Source of the DNA: a virus
DNA: 64,000 bases
Direction: 5' to 3' (one strand)
Virus record (IMG/VR): IMGVR_UViG_3300050821_016057
Span: 35,862-99,861 of that record
In this document: one piece after another, positions 7,430 through 16,409 of the stretch
Layout of the letters: every line of letters starts with the position of its first letter
How positions within the stretch are numbered: position 1 is the stretch's first letter
Notes under the pieces: model-generated
What the model saw: the letters and a program-made list of their open reading frames with translations, nothing else
Told to the model about the DNA's origin: nothing
The model's database searches: none
Position numbers and translations under genes: made by a program

Positions 7430-8077
7430 ATGGCGAGAGAGATCGAAGGGCCGGCGTTCCGCTTGAGGGACGGTCGGAGCACGTACGGCGAGTTCGCCCG
7501 GGAGACCCGGGAGCGCTGGGTGGCGATGGCCCGGTGGTTGATGCGGCGGTGGCGGGTGCCGGGTTGGGTGGACGTCGAGGACGTCGTCCAGGAGCTGATG
7601 ATCGGGGCGTGGCGGGGGTGCTTCGAGTACCAGGAGGGCCGGGGGACGAGGTCGCTGGGCGGGCACGTCGAGTACGTGGCCACCGACAAGGCGAAGAAGC
7701 GGATGCACAAGTGGCGGGGCGCGCTCCTGCACGGCAACCCGGACGCCGAGGACGGGCATATGGACGTCCCGTTCTGCGTGGTCGAGGACGGGGACGGTTG
7801 GGTGGACACGCTGTCGAACGTGCCGCCCGGGCAGGAGGACGCGCTGATGCGCCGGCAGAGCGGGCGGGCGGTGCTCCGGCAGTGCCAGTCGATCGAGGAG
7901 CTGCTGGTCGTGCAGGCGCTGGCCGAAACCGAGAGCTTCATCGGGTCGGCCGCCCTGATCTACGGGGACGAGGACTCGCGGCAGCTGCTCGAGCTTAGGA
8001 GCGAGGAGCACGCCGCGCAGGTGGTGGTGAGGACCGCGTACGCGGTGGTGGACAGGATTCAACTCGAGGCAGCATGA
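7430..8077 (+). CDS. Sigma-70-like (ECF-type) transcription factor
   Basis: 215 residues from ATG at 7430; an in-frame GTG at 7421 is an alternative. Residues about 20-90 look like sigma region 2: VDVEDVVQELMIGAWRG matches the D.VQE.....W pattern, followed by a VEYVATDKAKKRMHKWRG helix that would contact the -10 element. Region 4 is only weakly recognisable near residues 140-205. If real, it redirects host RNA polymerase to phage promoters, and the GCGGCATAAG boxes are its natural candidates. A non-sigma DNA-binding protein remains possible. Confidence 0.6.
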   Translation: MAREIEGPAFRLRDGRSTYGEFARETRERWVAMARWLMRRWRVPGWVDVEDVVQELMIGAWRGCFEYQEGRGTRSLGGHVEYVATDKAKKRMHKWRGALLHGNPDAEDGHMDVPFCVVEDGDGWVDTLSNVPPGQEDALMRRQSGRAVLRQCQSIEELLVVQALAETESFIGSAALIYGDEDSRQLLELRSEEHAAQVVVRTAYAVVDRIQLEAA

Positions 8078-9246
8078 GGGAGACGACCATGGAGACGAGC
8101 AAGCAGAAGACGAACGCGACGACGGGGATCATCTTGGCGATGCTGGACCGGCCCCGGATGCTGAAGGCCGCCAACGCGGCGGGGCTGATGACCGAGGGCA
8201 AGTCGGACGAGCAGCTGAGCGTGGCCCTCTTCGCCCACTACCTGAAGGGGGTGGGGAACGACTCGGCCAAGCTGGTCGAGTGCGACATGTGCCTGGGGCG
8301 CTCGCCCGAGGCGCTGGAGGGGTGCCCGTACTGCCTGGAGGACCCGGCGGCGGGCGCGAAGGGGTCGCCGAAGGCGGCCGAGACTGGTAAGGGTCAACAC
8401 CCCAAGGAGAAGGCGCACATGAACAAGACGACGACGAAGGAAGAGGCCCCGCAGAAGTCGCTGATGCTGGCCGGCGGCACCGGGCTGGCGACCGTCACCC
8501 CGATCGGCAAGGACTTGTCGAAGCTGACCGAGAAGACGCTCGACCACGCGGTTAAAGAGGTGCAGGTCGCCAAGGCGGAGGCGAGCGGCTCGATGTGGAA
8601 GCTGGGCGGGAAGATCGCCGCCATCTACGACGGGCAGCTCTGGAAGCTCCGCAGCGAGGACGGCAAGCCGCGCTACAAGACGCCGGACGCGTTCTGCGTG
8701 GCCGAGCTGGGGATGTCGGTCACCCACGCGTGGTCGCTGATGGACCTGCACAAGAAGTTCACCGAGGCCGAGGTGGCCAAGTTCGGGACCAGCAAGCTGG
8801 GCCTGCTCCTGCAGGCGCCCGAGGCGGCCCGCCCGGCCATCCGGGAGTCGATCGAGAAGGGGGCGACCAAGCAGGCGGTGGCCGCCGAGGTCAAGCGCGC
8901 CAACCAGGGCAAGGAGACGGTCCAGCGCCGGGACGGCAAGGAGCAGAAGAGTTCCGCCCCGACCCGCGCCAAGAACCGCGCTGAGGGCAAGAAGGAGAAG
9001 CCGGCCCTGAGGGCGGGCCGCGCCACCATCACGATCGCCAACATGACGGGTAGCCAGACGATCCCGATGTGGAAGAAGGCGAGCATGGTCGGGGACGACA
9101 AGAAGGAGTGGGTGCGCGCCAAGCGGATCGCGGACGTGCCGACCTGCCGGATGGAGCTGGCCAACGACGTCGTGCAGGACTTCACGCTGGTCGAGCACAC
9201 GGACGGCACGCTCAAGCTGAAGATCGTCACCGCGCGCGCCGAGTAG
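8074..9246 (+). CDS. Hypothetical protein with Cys4 motif
   Basis: 390 residues from ATG at 8074 (ATGA overlap); ATG 8089 has a better-placed gagggag and is an alternative start. CDMC...CPYC near residues 70-91 probably binds zinc. A central helical region (about 125-270) is followed by a Lys/Arg-rich linker and a small beta-rich C-terminal domain. Family not recognised. Its neighbours, a sigma-like factor and the polymerase, suggest a DNA-related role. Confidence 0.75.
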   Translation: MRETTMETSKQKTNATTGIILAMLDRPRMLKAANAAGLMTEGKSDEQLSVALFAHYLKGVGNDSAKLVECDMCLGRSPEALEGCPYCLEDPAAGAKGSPKAAETGKGQHPKEKAHMNKTTTKEEAPQKSLMLAGGTGLATVTPIGKDLSKLTEKTLDHAVKEVQVAKAEASGSMWKLGGKIAAIYDGQLWKLRSEDGKPRYKTPDAFCVAELGMSVTHAWSLMDLHKKFTEAEVAKFGTSKLGLLLQAPEAARPAIRESIEKGATKQAVAAEVKRANQGKETVQRRDGKEQKSSAPTRAKNRAEGKKEKPALRAGRATITIANMTGSQTIPMWKKASMVGDDKKEWVRAKRIADVPTCRMELANDVVQDFTLVEHTDGTLKLKIVTARAE

Positions 9247-9248
9247 GA

Positions 9249-9266
9249 CCCAAACCCGGGTTTGGG
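9249..9266. repeat. 18-bp palindrome, copy 2
   Basis: Three bases after the stop codon of the preceding gene and just before a GCGGCATAAG box; centre-to-CATAAG distance about 20 bp. Confidence 0.95.
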
Positions 9267-9272
9267 GGGCGG

Positions 9273-9282
9273 GCGGCATAAG
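9273..9282 (+). promoter_or_regulatory. GCGGCATAAG promoter box
   Basis: Directly downstream of palindrome copy 2. A terminator hairpin begins 6 nt after it, so transcripts from here would be attenuated before the polymerase gene at 9341. Confidence 0.5.
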
Positions 9283-9287
9283 AGAAG

Positions 9288-9323
9288 GGCTCCACCCATT
9301 GGGGGTGGGGCCTTTTCTCGTTT
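9288..9323 (+). terminator. Intrinsic terminator before the polymerase gene
   Basis: GGCTCCACCC (9288-9297) pairs with GGGTGGGGCC (9303-9312; one G-T pair), loop ATTGG, followed by TTTTCTCGTTT. It ends the upstream operon or attenuates the transcript that starts at the box just above it. The polymerase start codon is 18 nt further on. Confidence 0.65.
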
Positions 9324-9340
9324 CGTGCGATGGAGCCCGG

Positions 9341-12300
9341 ATGGCGAAGGACAGGGAGTACGTGAACGCGTTCGTGGACGGGCAGGACCTGGTCCGGCTG
9401 TTCCGGGAGCCGGGCGGTCAGGTGATGGCGGTCCGGAAGCCGGCCGAGTGGAGCGGGTTCATCCGCAGGGACGAGGTGGCGCCCGAGCTGGTCCGGGAGC
9501 TGAGGACGAGCGCGGTCATCCGGGGGATCCGGGAGGAGGGCGCGCACCTGCGGCTGACGTGGACGAGCCCGGAGGTGCGCCGGCAGTATTGCACCCACCC
9601 CGAGTCGCCGCTCCAGAAGGGCGGGGTGACCGTCTACGAGGGGGACGTGGACCCGGTGCGCCGGCACTTCACCGACACCGAATCGAGGATCGCCCGGCCG
9701 CGCCGCTGCTACCTGGATATCGAGACCGACAGCCGGGTGCCGTTCAGCCGGAAGGAGGAGATGCGCCTGCTCAGCTGGGCGGTGGTCGACCACGACACGG
9801 GCGAGCGGTGGAGCGGGGTGCTGGGCGAGTGGAGCGACCGGTCGGAGCGGGAGCTGCTCAAGGGGATGTGGGCCGCGCTGGGGCCGTTCGACCAGGTGTG
9901 CGGGTGGTACCTGGACGGGTTCGACGCGCCGGTCGTCTTCGCTCGGTCGGCGCTCCACAAGCTGCCGACGGACGCGCGGCGGTGGCTGTGGTTGGACCAC
10001 CTGGAGGTGTTCCGGAAGATGAACCAGCACTCGGCCGAGTCTGGTGATGAGAAGCGGAGCATGCGCCTGGAGGACATCGGCCAGTCGGTGACCAAGCGGG
10101 GCAAGCTCAAGACCCCCGACTGGGTGGTGGCCCGGTTCGGGGACCGGAGCATGGGCGAGCTGTCCTACCAGCTCTGGGAGGCGGGGGGCGAGTTCCGGGA
10201 CCTGCTGGTCCGGTACAACGAGGAGGACACGGACCTGCTCCGGCTGATCGAGCTGGAGACCGGGTACCTGGACCTGTTCGGGACGCTCTGCGAGGCGTGC
10301 CGGCTGTTCGCCGACACCCGGAGCCTCAACCCGACCCAGCAGATGGACGGGTTCATGCTGCGCCTCGGGTCGCGGCGGGACTACCGGTTCCCGACCAAGC
10401 TGTTCAATAACGCGGGCGTGAAGTTCAAGGGCGCGTTCGTCATGCAGCCCACCGTGCTCGACAAGGGCTGGAGGGACGAGCACGGGATGCGGGACGGGAT
10501 CCTTCGCAACGTGCACGTGTGCGACTACTCGGCCATGTACCCGTCGATCATCCTGACTTGGAACATGAGCCCGGACACCAAGGTGTGGAGCGGGCCGGCC
10601 AACGGGCCGATCCCGGAGGGGATGTGCCGGGCGCCGCTCACCGGGATCTGCTTCCGGACCGGGGTGGAGGGGATCCTGCCCACCGCGATCAAGGAGATGC
10701 TCCGACTGCGGAAGTACTGGAACGACTTGAAGGCGAGCCTGCCGCCCGGGACGCCCGAGTGGCATGACGCCGACCGGAGGAGCACCGCCTACAAGGTGGC
10801 GGTGAACGCGTTCTACGGGGTGGTGGGGAGCCCGTTCAGCCGGTTCTTCGACAAGCAGATCGCCGAGTCGGTCACGCAGTGCGGGGTGTGGCTGCTGAAG
10901 CGGACCTTGCACGAGGCCGAGCAGCGCGGGTTCCAGGCCGTGTACGGGGACACCGACTCGGGTTTCGTGGCCGGGGTGGACCGGCTGGTGTTCGCCGAGT
11001 TCGTCCGGTGGTGCAACGACGAGCTGTACCCGGGGATGCTGGCCGGCCAGCAGTGCACCGAGAACCACGTCAAGCTCGCGTACGAGAAGGAGTTCGACCG
11101 GATCGTGTTCACGTCGGCCAAGAGATATTGTGGTAATTTCCGACATTATAAGTGGTCGACCACCTGCACGTGCGACGTGACCAAGAAGGGCAAGACCCAG
11201 CCGGGCGCGCTCGACGTCAAGACGATGACCTGCAAGGACTGCGGGACCCGGCACGACGTCCTGCCCCCGATCCGGAGCGAGCCGGAGATCAAGGGGATCG
11301 AGTACAAGCGGGGGGACGTGCTCAAGATGGCGGCCGACCTGCAGGCGGTGGCGATCGACATGCTGGTGGGGGGGCTGCAACGGTCGGAGTCGGGCGTGAC
11401 CGAGCGGATGGAGGACTACCACGGGGTGCTGAGCCGGATCCGGCAGCGCGTGCTCGAGCACCCGCTCGAGCTGGGGGACGTCAAGCTGTCCAAGGGGCTC
11501 AGCAAGCCGCTCAAGGAGTACGTGGCCAAGAAGAAGCAGGACGGGGAGGACGCGGGCCAGCCCCCGCACGTGGTGGTGGCCCACTTGCTGAAGCAGCGCG
11601 GGCAGGACGTGCAGCCCGGGACGCGCATCGACTACTTCGTGCAGGACGGGGCGGCGAGCCCGATGCGGGTGTTGCCGGCCGAGGACTGGAAGGGGGAGTG
11701 CGACCGGTACTACCTGTGGGAGTCGCTCGTGTACCCGCCGACCCAGCGGCTGCTGGAGGCGGCGTTCCCGGACCGGGGGTGGGACGAGTGGGCGAAGGTC
11801 CGCCCCAAGAAGCCGACGAGGGCCGAGCTGAAGGCGGCCGCCCAGCCCGACCTATTCGCGCCCAAACCCAAGGCCTCGGCGACCCCCGGGAGGGCTCTGG
11901 CGACCCGGAGGCGCCCTACCCCCCAGGTGGAGCTGCCGGAGGCTCCTAGGGTCATCCAGGCGCCAGCAGCGGGCCCGCCGGCTGCCGCCGATCGCCCCGT
12001 ACTGGCCGAGGTGCTGCCGGCTGAGTCGTTGCTGCCTACTGAGCGGGAGATGTTCCAGGCGCTGAGGGACGCGCCGATCCCGACCTTTCGGGAGCTGTAT
12101 CACCTACCGGAGCCGTACGTGCTCCGGGTGGACGAGGCGTCGCTGGGGGACAGCCCGGTCGCGTACGAGAGCATGCTGCTGTCGCTGCGGGCGGTCTTGC
12201 TCCGCCACCCTGGCGAGCATCCTTTGGACCTGGTTCTGCGCCTTCGGTCGGGCGCGGAGGCGGTGCTGTCGCTGCCCTACCGGGTTCGGGTGTCGCCCGT

Positions 12301-12403
12301 GCTGGAAGACGAGCTGTCTGGGTACCGGGCGCGGCATAAGGGTACTCATGAAGAAGCGGAGCGAGGTGGGAAAGGCGCTGGAGGGGGCTCAGAAGCTGGT
12401 TGA
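9341..12403 (+). CDS. Family B DNA polymerase with 3'-5' exonuclease
   Basis: 1020 residues from ATG at 9341. Exonuclease motifs are DIETDS (about 126), GWYLDGFDAP (near 188) and YNEEDTDLL (near 293). Polymerase motif A is CDYSAMYPSI (Asp 395), motif B is KVAVNAFYG, and motif C is YGDTDS (535-540). After the palm comes a Cys insertion (TCTC...CKDCG), a likely zinc knuckle. The last 170 residues are Pro/Ala-rich linker plus a small extra domain not typical of the family. The 3' end overlaps the next gene by 56 nt. This is the phage replicative polymerase. Confidence 0.93.
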   Translation: MAKDREYVNAFVDGQDLVRLFREPGGQVMAVRKPAEWSGFIRRDEVAPELVRELRTSAVIRGIREEGAHLRLTWTSPEVRRQYCTHPESPLQKGGVTVYEGDVDPVRRHFTDTESRIARPRRCYLDIETDSRVPFSRKEEMRLLSWAVVDHDTGERWSGVLGEWSDRSERELLKGMWAALGPFDQVCGWYLDGFDAPVVFARSALHKLPTDARRWLWLDHLEVFRKMNQHSAESGDEKRSMRLEDIGQSVTKRGKLKTPDWVVARFGDRSMGELSYQLWEAGGEFRDLLVRYNEEDTDLLRLIELETGYLDLFGTLCEACRLFADTRSLNPTQQMDGFMLRLGSRRDYRFPTKLFNNAGVKFKGAFVMQPTVLDKGWRDEHGMRDGILRNVHVCDYSAMYPSIILTWNMSPDTKVWSGPANGPIPEGMCRAPLTGICFRTGVEGILPTAIKEMLRLRKYWNDLKASLPPGTPEWHDADRRSTAYKVAVNAFYGVVGSPFSRFFDKQIAESVTQCGVWLLKRTLHEAEQRGFQAVYGDTDSGFVAGVDRLVFAEFVRWCNDELYPGMLAGQQCTENHVKLAYEKEFDRIVFTSAKRYCGNFRHYKWSTTCTCDVTKKGKTQPGALDVKTMTCKDCGTRHDVLPPIRSEPEIKGIEYKRGDVLKMAADLQAVAIDMLVGGLQRSESGVTERMEDYHGVLSRIRQRVLEHPLELGDVKLSKGLSKPLKEYVAKKKQDGEDAGQPPHVVVAHLLKQRGQDVQPGTRIDYFVQDGAASPMRVLPAEDWKGECDRYYLWESLVYPPTQRLLEAAFPDRGWDEWAKVRPKKPTRAELKAAAQPDLFAPKPKASATPGRALATRRRPTPQVELPEAPRVIQAPAAGPPAAADRPVLAEVLPAESLLPTEREMFQALRDAPIPTFRELYHLPEPYVLRVDEASLGDSPVAYESMLLSLRAVLLRHPGEHPLDLVLRLRSGAEAVLSLPYRVRVSPVLEDELSGYRARHKGTHEEAERGGKGAGGGSEAG
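12331..12340 (+). promoter_or_regulatory. GCGGCATAAG box, leaderless type
   Basis: Lies inside the polymerase C-terminal coding region. ATG 12348 follows after 7 nt. Confidence 0.65.
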
Positions 12404-12944
12404 GGAGACGTCGGGGGTGGTGGTGGACCGGAAGGTGGAGGCTAAGCAGCACCCGGTCGAGTTCCCGTCGGCCAACCGGGCCCGGGAGGTGCCGCTGGAG
12501 CCCCAGTTCGAGTGGGTGCTCGAGCAGGTGTTCGTCAAGGACATCCGGGGCGCGTACCAGCGGGTGATCGAGTTCGTGAACCGGAAGGGGGGGCGGACCA
12601 AGCTGGACGTGGACGAGGCCAACACACTGCTCAGGAAGGCGCACGACCTCCTGATGACGGCCAGGCGCGAGCGGTACCGTTGGGAGCTCGACAACAAGGT
12701 CGTGTTCGCGGCCTGCTACGAGCGGGCGGTGCTGGACCTGCAGCGCGAGAAGGCCTCGGGCGAGCGGTCCAAGCAGATCACGGACGCCGACACCGAGAAC
12801 CGGTTCGCGCTCATGTACCCGGACGAGTGGCGCCACCAGGAGCTGAAGAAGCGGGAGGTGAAGATCCTGGAGGAGTCGATGGCCAATCTCGTCCAGGTCA
12901 TGGAGCAGACGTGCAGGAACATGGGCTTGACGGTCAAGCCGTAG
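12348..12944 (+). CDS. Hypothetical helical protein
   Basis: 198 residues from ATG at 12348, predicted leaderless. Highly charged and mostly alpha-helical, with no cysteines except two scattered ones and no membrane segment. Located between polymerase and the SSB-like gene, so a replisome accessory is plausible but not shown. Family unknown. Confidence 0.75.
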   Translation: MKKRSEVGKALEGAQKLVEETSGVVVDRKVEAKQHPVEFPSANRAREVPLEPQFEWVLEQVFVKDIRGAYQRVIEFVNRKGGRTKLDVDEANTLLRKAHDLLMTARRERYRWELDNKVVFAACYERAVLDLQREKASGERSKQITDADTENRFALMYPDEWRHQELKKREVKILEESMANLVQVMEQTCRNMGLTVKP

Positions 12945-12958
12945 GGCAAACGAAGGAA

Positions 12959-12976
12959 CCCAAACCCGGGTTTGGG
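12959..12976. repeat. 18-bp palindrome, copy 3
   Basis: Intergenic, 15 nt after a stop and 16 nt before the next ATG, so it overlaps or abuts the ribosome-binding region (gagaaaga) of the SSB-like gene. Confidence 0.95.
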
Positions 12977-12991
12977 AGAAAGACGACAGAC

Positions 12992-14419
12992 ATGGGTATC
13001 GACGATTTCCTCTCGCACCGGTCCAGCGACCGGGGCGCCTACCTGACCAAGTGGAAGGATGACGGGAAGGTGAACACGTGGATGCACTGCGAGCGGCTGC
13101 CGATGGCGGTGTGGCGGCACGGCGGCATCCCCAAGGTGGTGGTGCTGGAGGACAAGAAGACGGGCGAGTCGGTCCGGCACGTCTGGTCGGGCGAGTACGT
13201 GTGCCACGAGGACGAGAGCGTGCTCAAGAAGCAGTACAAGCTGAACCCGGACGGGTCGCGCGAGGTGCCGCCCGAGTACTGCCCGGACTGCCGGCTGGCC
13301 GACTACGCGCGGCGCCTGGTGGGGAGCGGGCGCAAGAGCTGGATGGACCCGCTGTTTGAGTGGGAGGCGGACGACCCCAAGGAGAACCTGACGCTCACGG
13401 CGGGCGGGATCTTCATGTCCAGGAAGGCGTTCGACGAGCTGGAGCTGGACGAGGACGACACGAAGGAGATGCGGAAGCGGGGCATCGTCATCAAGGACAT
13501 GTGGAAGCAGAACGTGTTCGCGAAGATGAGCTACCTGTTCTGCGTGGTGGATGACGCCCACCCGGAGTCGGGCGTCCAGAAGGCGTTCAATCCGCAGTCG
13601 CTCGGGGACGCGGTCAAGGACGTGATCGCGGACCGGAGGGAGTCGCTCGGCCTGGAGGAGGGGGACCCGACTCTCAACCCGTACTGCATCCAGTGGCAGT
13701 ACCGGGAGAAGGAGAAGAACTTCAAGGACAAGTACCACGCGCTCGTGATGGAGAAGATCAAGCTGACGAGCGCGGTCGAGCGGCTGATCACCGGGCCGGC
13801 CCCCGACATCTCGCGGGACACCCAGCCGTTCAACATCGTCGAGCACCGGGCGTTCCTGGAGGAGGCGGCGGCGGTCAAGCTGCCGTGGGACCAGATCTTC
13901 GACGTCAAGAAGCGGGTGGTCCGGGAGGCCGAGGAGGAGCCGCGCCCGCCTCGCGCGTCTAAGGCGAAGCCAAAGGAAGACGAGCCCGAGCCCCGGCCGT
14001 CCAAGCAGGTGAAGGGGAAGAAGCGGTCGCCTATCCCGGATGAGGACGATGAGAACGCGGTGGCGTGCGAGGCCCCGATGGAGAACGGGGAGGAGTGCGG
14101 CCGGCCTATGTGGGCGGACGACCTGGACTGCCCGCACTGCGGGGCCCACTACGACGAGTCGGGTAAGCTGATCGAGAAGGAGAAGCCGAGGGGCAAGCTT
14201 CGCAAGCGGAGCGAGGCGGCGGAACCCGAGGAGGAGAAGCCGGCTGCCAGGGCGTCCAAGAAGGCCAAGCCGGCGCCCGATCCCGAGCCGAGCAAGCCCA
14301 TGCGCGAGCCCGGGGACGACTCGGAGGAGGACGACGATCCGTTGCCTTTTGCTTGGTGTGAGGTCGGCCCCGGGGAACGTTGGAATGCGGAGCGGTTGCC
14401 GCGGTGGTTGCGCGGATGA
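12992..14419 (+). CDS. Probable gp32-like single-stranded DNA-binding protein
   Basis: 475 residues from ATG at 12992. The N-terminal 150 residues pair aromatic/basic strands with a Cys/His set (WMHCERLP...YVCHEDES...YCPDC) reminiscent of the zinc-containing OB core of T4 gp32-type proteins. The C-terminal 150 residues are acidic and Lys/Pro-rich, with a second zinc-like pair CPHC. Near the end is EEDDDPLPF, resembling the acidic SSB tip that recruits repair proteins, although 24 residues follow it. Its place between polymerase and recombinase supports the call; similarity is by pattern only. Confidence 0.45.
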   Translation: MGIDDFLSHRSSDRGAYLTKWKDDGKVNTWMHCERLPMAVWRHGGIPKVVVLEDKKTGESVRHVWSGEYVCHEDESVLKKQYKLNPDGSREVPPEYCPDCRLADYARRLVGSGRKSWMDPLFEWEADDPKENLTLTAGGIFMSRKAFDELELDEDDTKEMRKRGIVIKDMWKQNVFAKMSYLFCVVDDAHPESGVQKAFNPQSLGDAVKDVIADRRESLGLEEGDPTLNPYCIQWQYREKEKNFKDKYHALVMEKIKLTSAVERLITGPAPDISRDTQPFNIVEHRAFLEEAAAVKLPWDQIFDVKKRVVREAEEEPRPPRASKAKPKEDEPEPRPSKQVKGKKRSPIPDEDDENAVACEAPMENGEECGRPMWADDLDCPHCGAHYDESGKLIEKEKPRGKLRKRSEAAEPEEEKPAARASKKAKPAPDPEPSKPMREPGDDSEEDDDPLPFAWCEVGPGERWNAERLPRWLRG

Positions 14420-14462
14420 AGTGCTGTCCCGCGCACCACGGGCTCCACCATCGAAAGAAGTA

Positions 14463-14472
14463 GCGGCATAAG
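14463..14472 (+). promoter_or_regulatory. GCGGCATAAG promoter box
   Basis: Upstream of the recombinase gene; a 23-nt leader contains the ribosome site gaggga. Confidence 0.65.
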
Positions 14473-14495
14473 GGGCTGAACCGAGGGAGACGAGA

Positions 14496-15668
14496 ATGGC
14501 CAGGAAGCCGGTGCGGTCGAGCAAGAGGGGGGCGCGGGAGTTGACCGCGCTTCAGGAGGTCAGGCAGGCGTTCGCCGGGTTCCGCCCGGCGAGCGAGGTG
14601 CTGACCGAGGTCAGGGCCGTCCCGACTTGCTTCATCCAGGTCGACCACGCGCTCAAGGTCGGCGGCTGGCCGATCGAGCGGTTCACGCTCGTCCACGGCC
14701 CGAGCAACCACGGCAAGACCCTCTTCTGCGCCGGGCTGGTGATGTCGTTCCTGCGCCGCGGCGGGCAGGCGCTCTGGCTGGACGCGGAGCGGACCAGCCC
14801 GATCACGTGGTTTCGCACGCTGATGGGCGAGTGGGCGGACTCGGCCGACTTCCACGCGCAGCGGCCCGACACCTACGAGGGGGTGATCGCGGACGTGCGC
14901 AACTACCTGAACGCGGTCATCCGGCTGAAGCAGGAGGGGAAGATGGACCGGGACCGACCGGTCATCCTGGTGTGCGACAGCCTGAGGAAGCTGGTGCCCA
15001 AGAACATGATGAAGGAGATCCTGGAGGCCGAGAAGCAGGCGACCGAGTCCGGGATCAAGGGCGGTCAGGACCGGTCGGGACAGCTGCGGGCCAAGATGAA
15101 CGCGGCGTGGATGGACGAGCTGGTGCCGCTGCTCGAGAAGGCGGGCGGGGTGATGGTGGCGATCGCCAGGGAGATGCAGGACCCGGACGCCGACCCGATG
15201 AGCCGGAAGTGGGGGAACGACTACAAGATCGGCGGGGGCGGGGCGATCTACTTCGACAGCTCGGTGGTGGCCCGGGTCGAGCGGGCCTCGTTCGTCAGCC
15301 ACGGCGAGCAGAAGGACAAGCGGGTCTACGGGGAGCGCCACCGGGTGACGATCAAGAAGACCAAGGTGGCGGCCAAGGACGACAAGGTGCAGGTGGGGTA
15401 CTTCCACTCGAGCAACGGCAAGCTGGTGCCCGAGGGGTTCGACCGGGCCCGGGACGTGCTCGAGCTGGCGATCCGGTTCGGGATCGTCCGGCTGGCGGGC
15501 GCCAACTACTCGCATGCTGGGAGGAAGATCGCGTCGGGCGCGCACAACGCGGTCGTGCAGCTGACCGACAGCCCGGACTGGCTGGACGAGATCGAGGCGG
15601 AGGCGCGCGAGCAGCTGGGCGCGCACAAGCCGCCCGAGGAGAACGAAGTCACCGGGGAGGTGGAGTGA
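14496..15668 (+). CDS. RecA/UvsX-like recombinase
   Basis: 390 residues from ATG at 14496. Walker A is GPSNHGKT (about 68-75); a Walker B-like strand is VILVCDSLRKL (near 158); a flexible loop rich in Gly and polar residues lies near 180-250. These fit phage RecA/UvsX proteins that coat ssDNA and drive strand exchange. It is followed directly by the SbcD/SbcC pair, the same order of functions as T4 recombination-dependent replication. Confidence 0.85.
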   Translation: MARKPVRSSKRGARELTALQEVRQAFAGFRPASEVLTEVRAVPTCFIQVDHALKVGGWPIERFTLVHGPSNHGKTLFCAGLVMSFLRRGGQALWLDAERTSPITWFRTLMGEWADSADFHAQRPDTYEGVIADVRNYLNAVIRLKQEGKMDRDRPVILVCDSLRKLVPKNMMKEILEAEKQATESGIKGGQDRSGQLRAKMNAAWMDELVPLLEKAGGVMVAIAREMQDPDADPMSRKWGNDYKIGGGGAIYFDSSVVARVERASFVSHGEQKDKRVYGERHRVTIKKTKVAAKDDKVQVGYFHSSNGKLVPEGFDRARDVLELAIRFGIVRLAGANYSHAGRKIASGAHNAVVQLTDSPDWLDEIEAEAREQLGAHKPPEENEVTGEVE

Positions 15669-16408
15669 TGAAGATGCTCCTCACCTCCGACTGGCACGCC
15701 GACGCCAAAACCCTGGGCAGGTCCAGGTTCGGGGACGTGGACCGGGCGGTCCGGCAGACCGTGGACGCGGCGATCGAGCGGCGGGTGGACTGCTGGTGCT
15801 TCCTGGGCGACCTCTGCGACCCGGACAGCGGGAGTGCGGCGTTCCGGTCGGTCGAGCTGGCGGTGAGCACGGCGATGGAGTTGAGCCGGGCCGGCATCAT
15901 CAACATCTGGGTGGCGGGTAACCACGACGTGATCGAGGACGGGTCGGGCGACACGACGCTGAGCCCGCTGCGCCCGCTTTACATGGAGGGGTCGTTCACC
16001 AAGCTGTTCGAGCGGCCCGGCCACCACATGCTCGCACCCGGCTACCCGGAAGGGGTGACCGTGCACGCGCTCCCCTACACGGCGACCAGCCACCCCTACA
16101 GCCCGGCCGGGGAGTTCGACGGGGTGGACCTGCGCAGGGGCAGGCACGTCGTGCTCGCCCACCTGATGGTCCGGGGGGTGGAGCCGGGCGAGGAGACGAA
16201 CGAGATGCCGCGGGGCCGGGACGTCGTGTTCCCGCGGGACCTGTTCCCGACCGACATGTCGTGCGTCCAACTGGCGAACGGGCACTACCACCGCCAGCAG
16301 GTCCACGAGGTGTCGGGGCGGCGGCCCGTCCTGATCCCGGGGGCGGCGGCCCGGTTCACGTTCGGGGAGGGGCAGAACCTACCCGGCTACATGATCGTGG
16401 AGGTCTGA
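15668..16408 (+). CDS. sbcD: SbcD/gp47-like metallophosphoesterase nuclease subunit
   Basis: 246 residues from ATG at 15668, sharing a base with the recombinase stop. Calcineurin-like motifs in order: TSDWHAD (residues 6-12), FLGDLCD (near 45), AGNHD (near 83), then HLMV and GHYHRQ near the C-terminus. With SbcC it forms the Mre11/Rad50-type complex that trims DNA ends for recombination. About the size of T4 gp47 without the long C-terminal capping region. Confidence 0.9.
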   Translation: MKMLLTSDWHADAKTLGRSRFGDVDRAVRQTVDAAIERRVDCWCFLGDLCDPDSGSAAFRSVELAVSTAMELSRAGIINIWVAGNHDVIEDGSGDTTLSPLRPLYMEGSFTKLFERPGHHMLAPGYPEGVTVHALPYTATSHPYSPAGEFDGVDLRRGRHVVLAHLMVRGVEPGEETNEMPRGRDVVFPRDLFPTDMSCVQLANGHYHRQQVHEVSGRRPVLIPGAAARFTFGEGQNLPGYMIVEV

Positions 16409-16409
16409 G

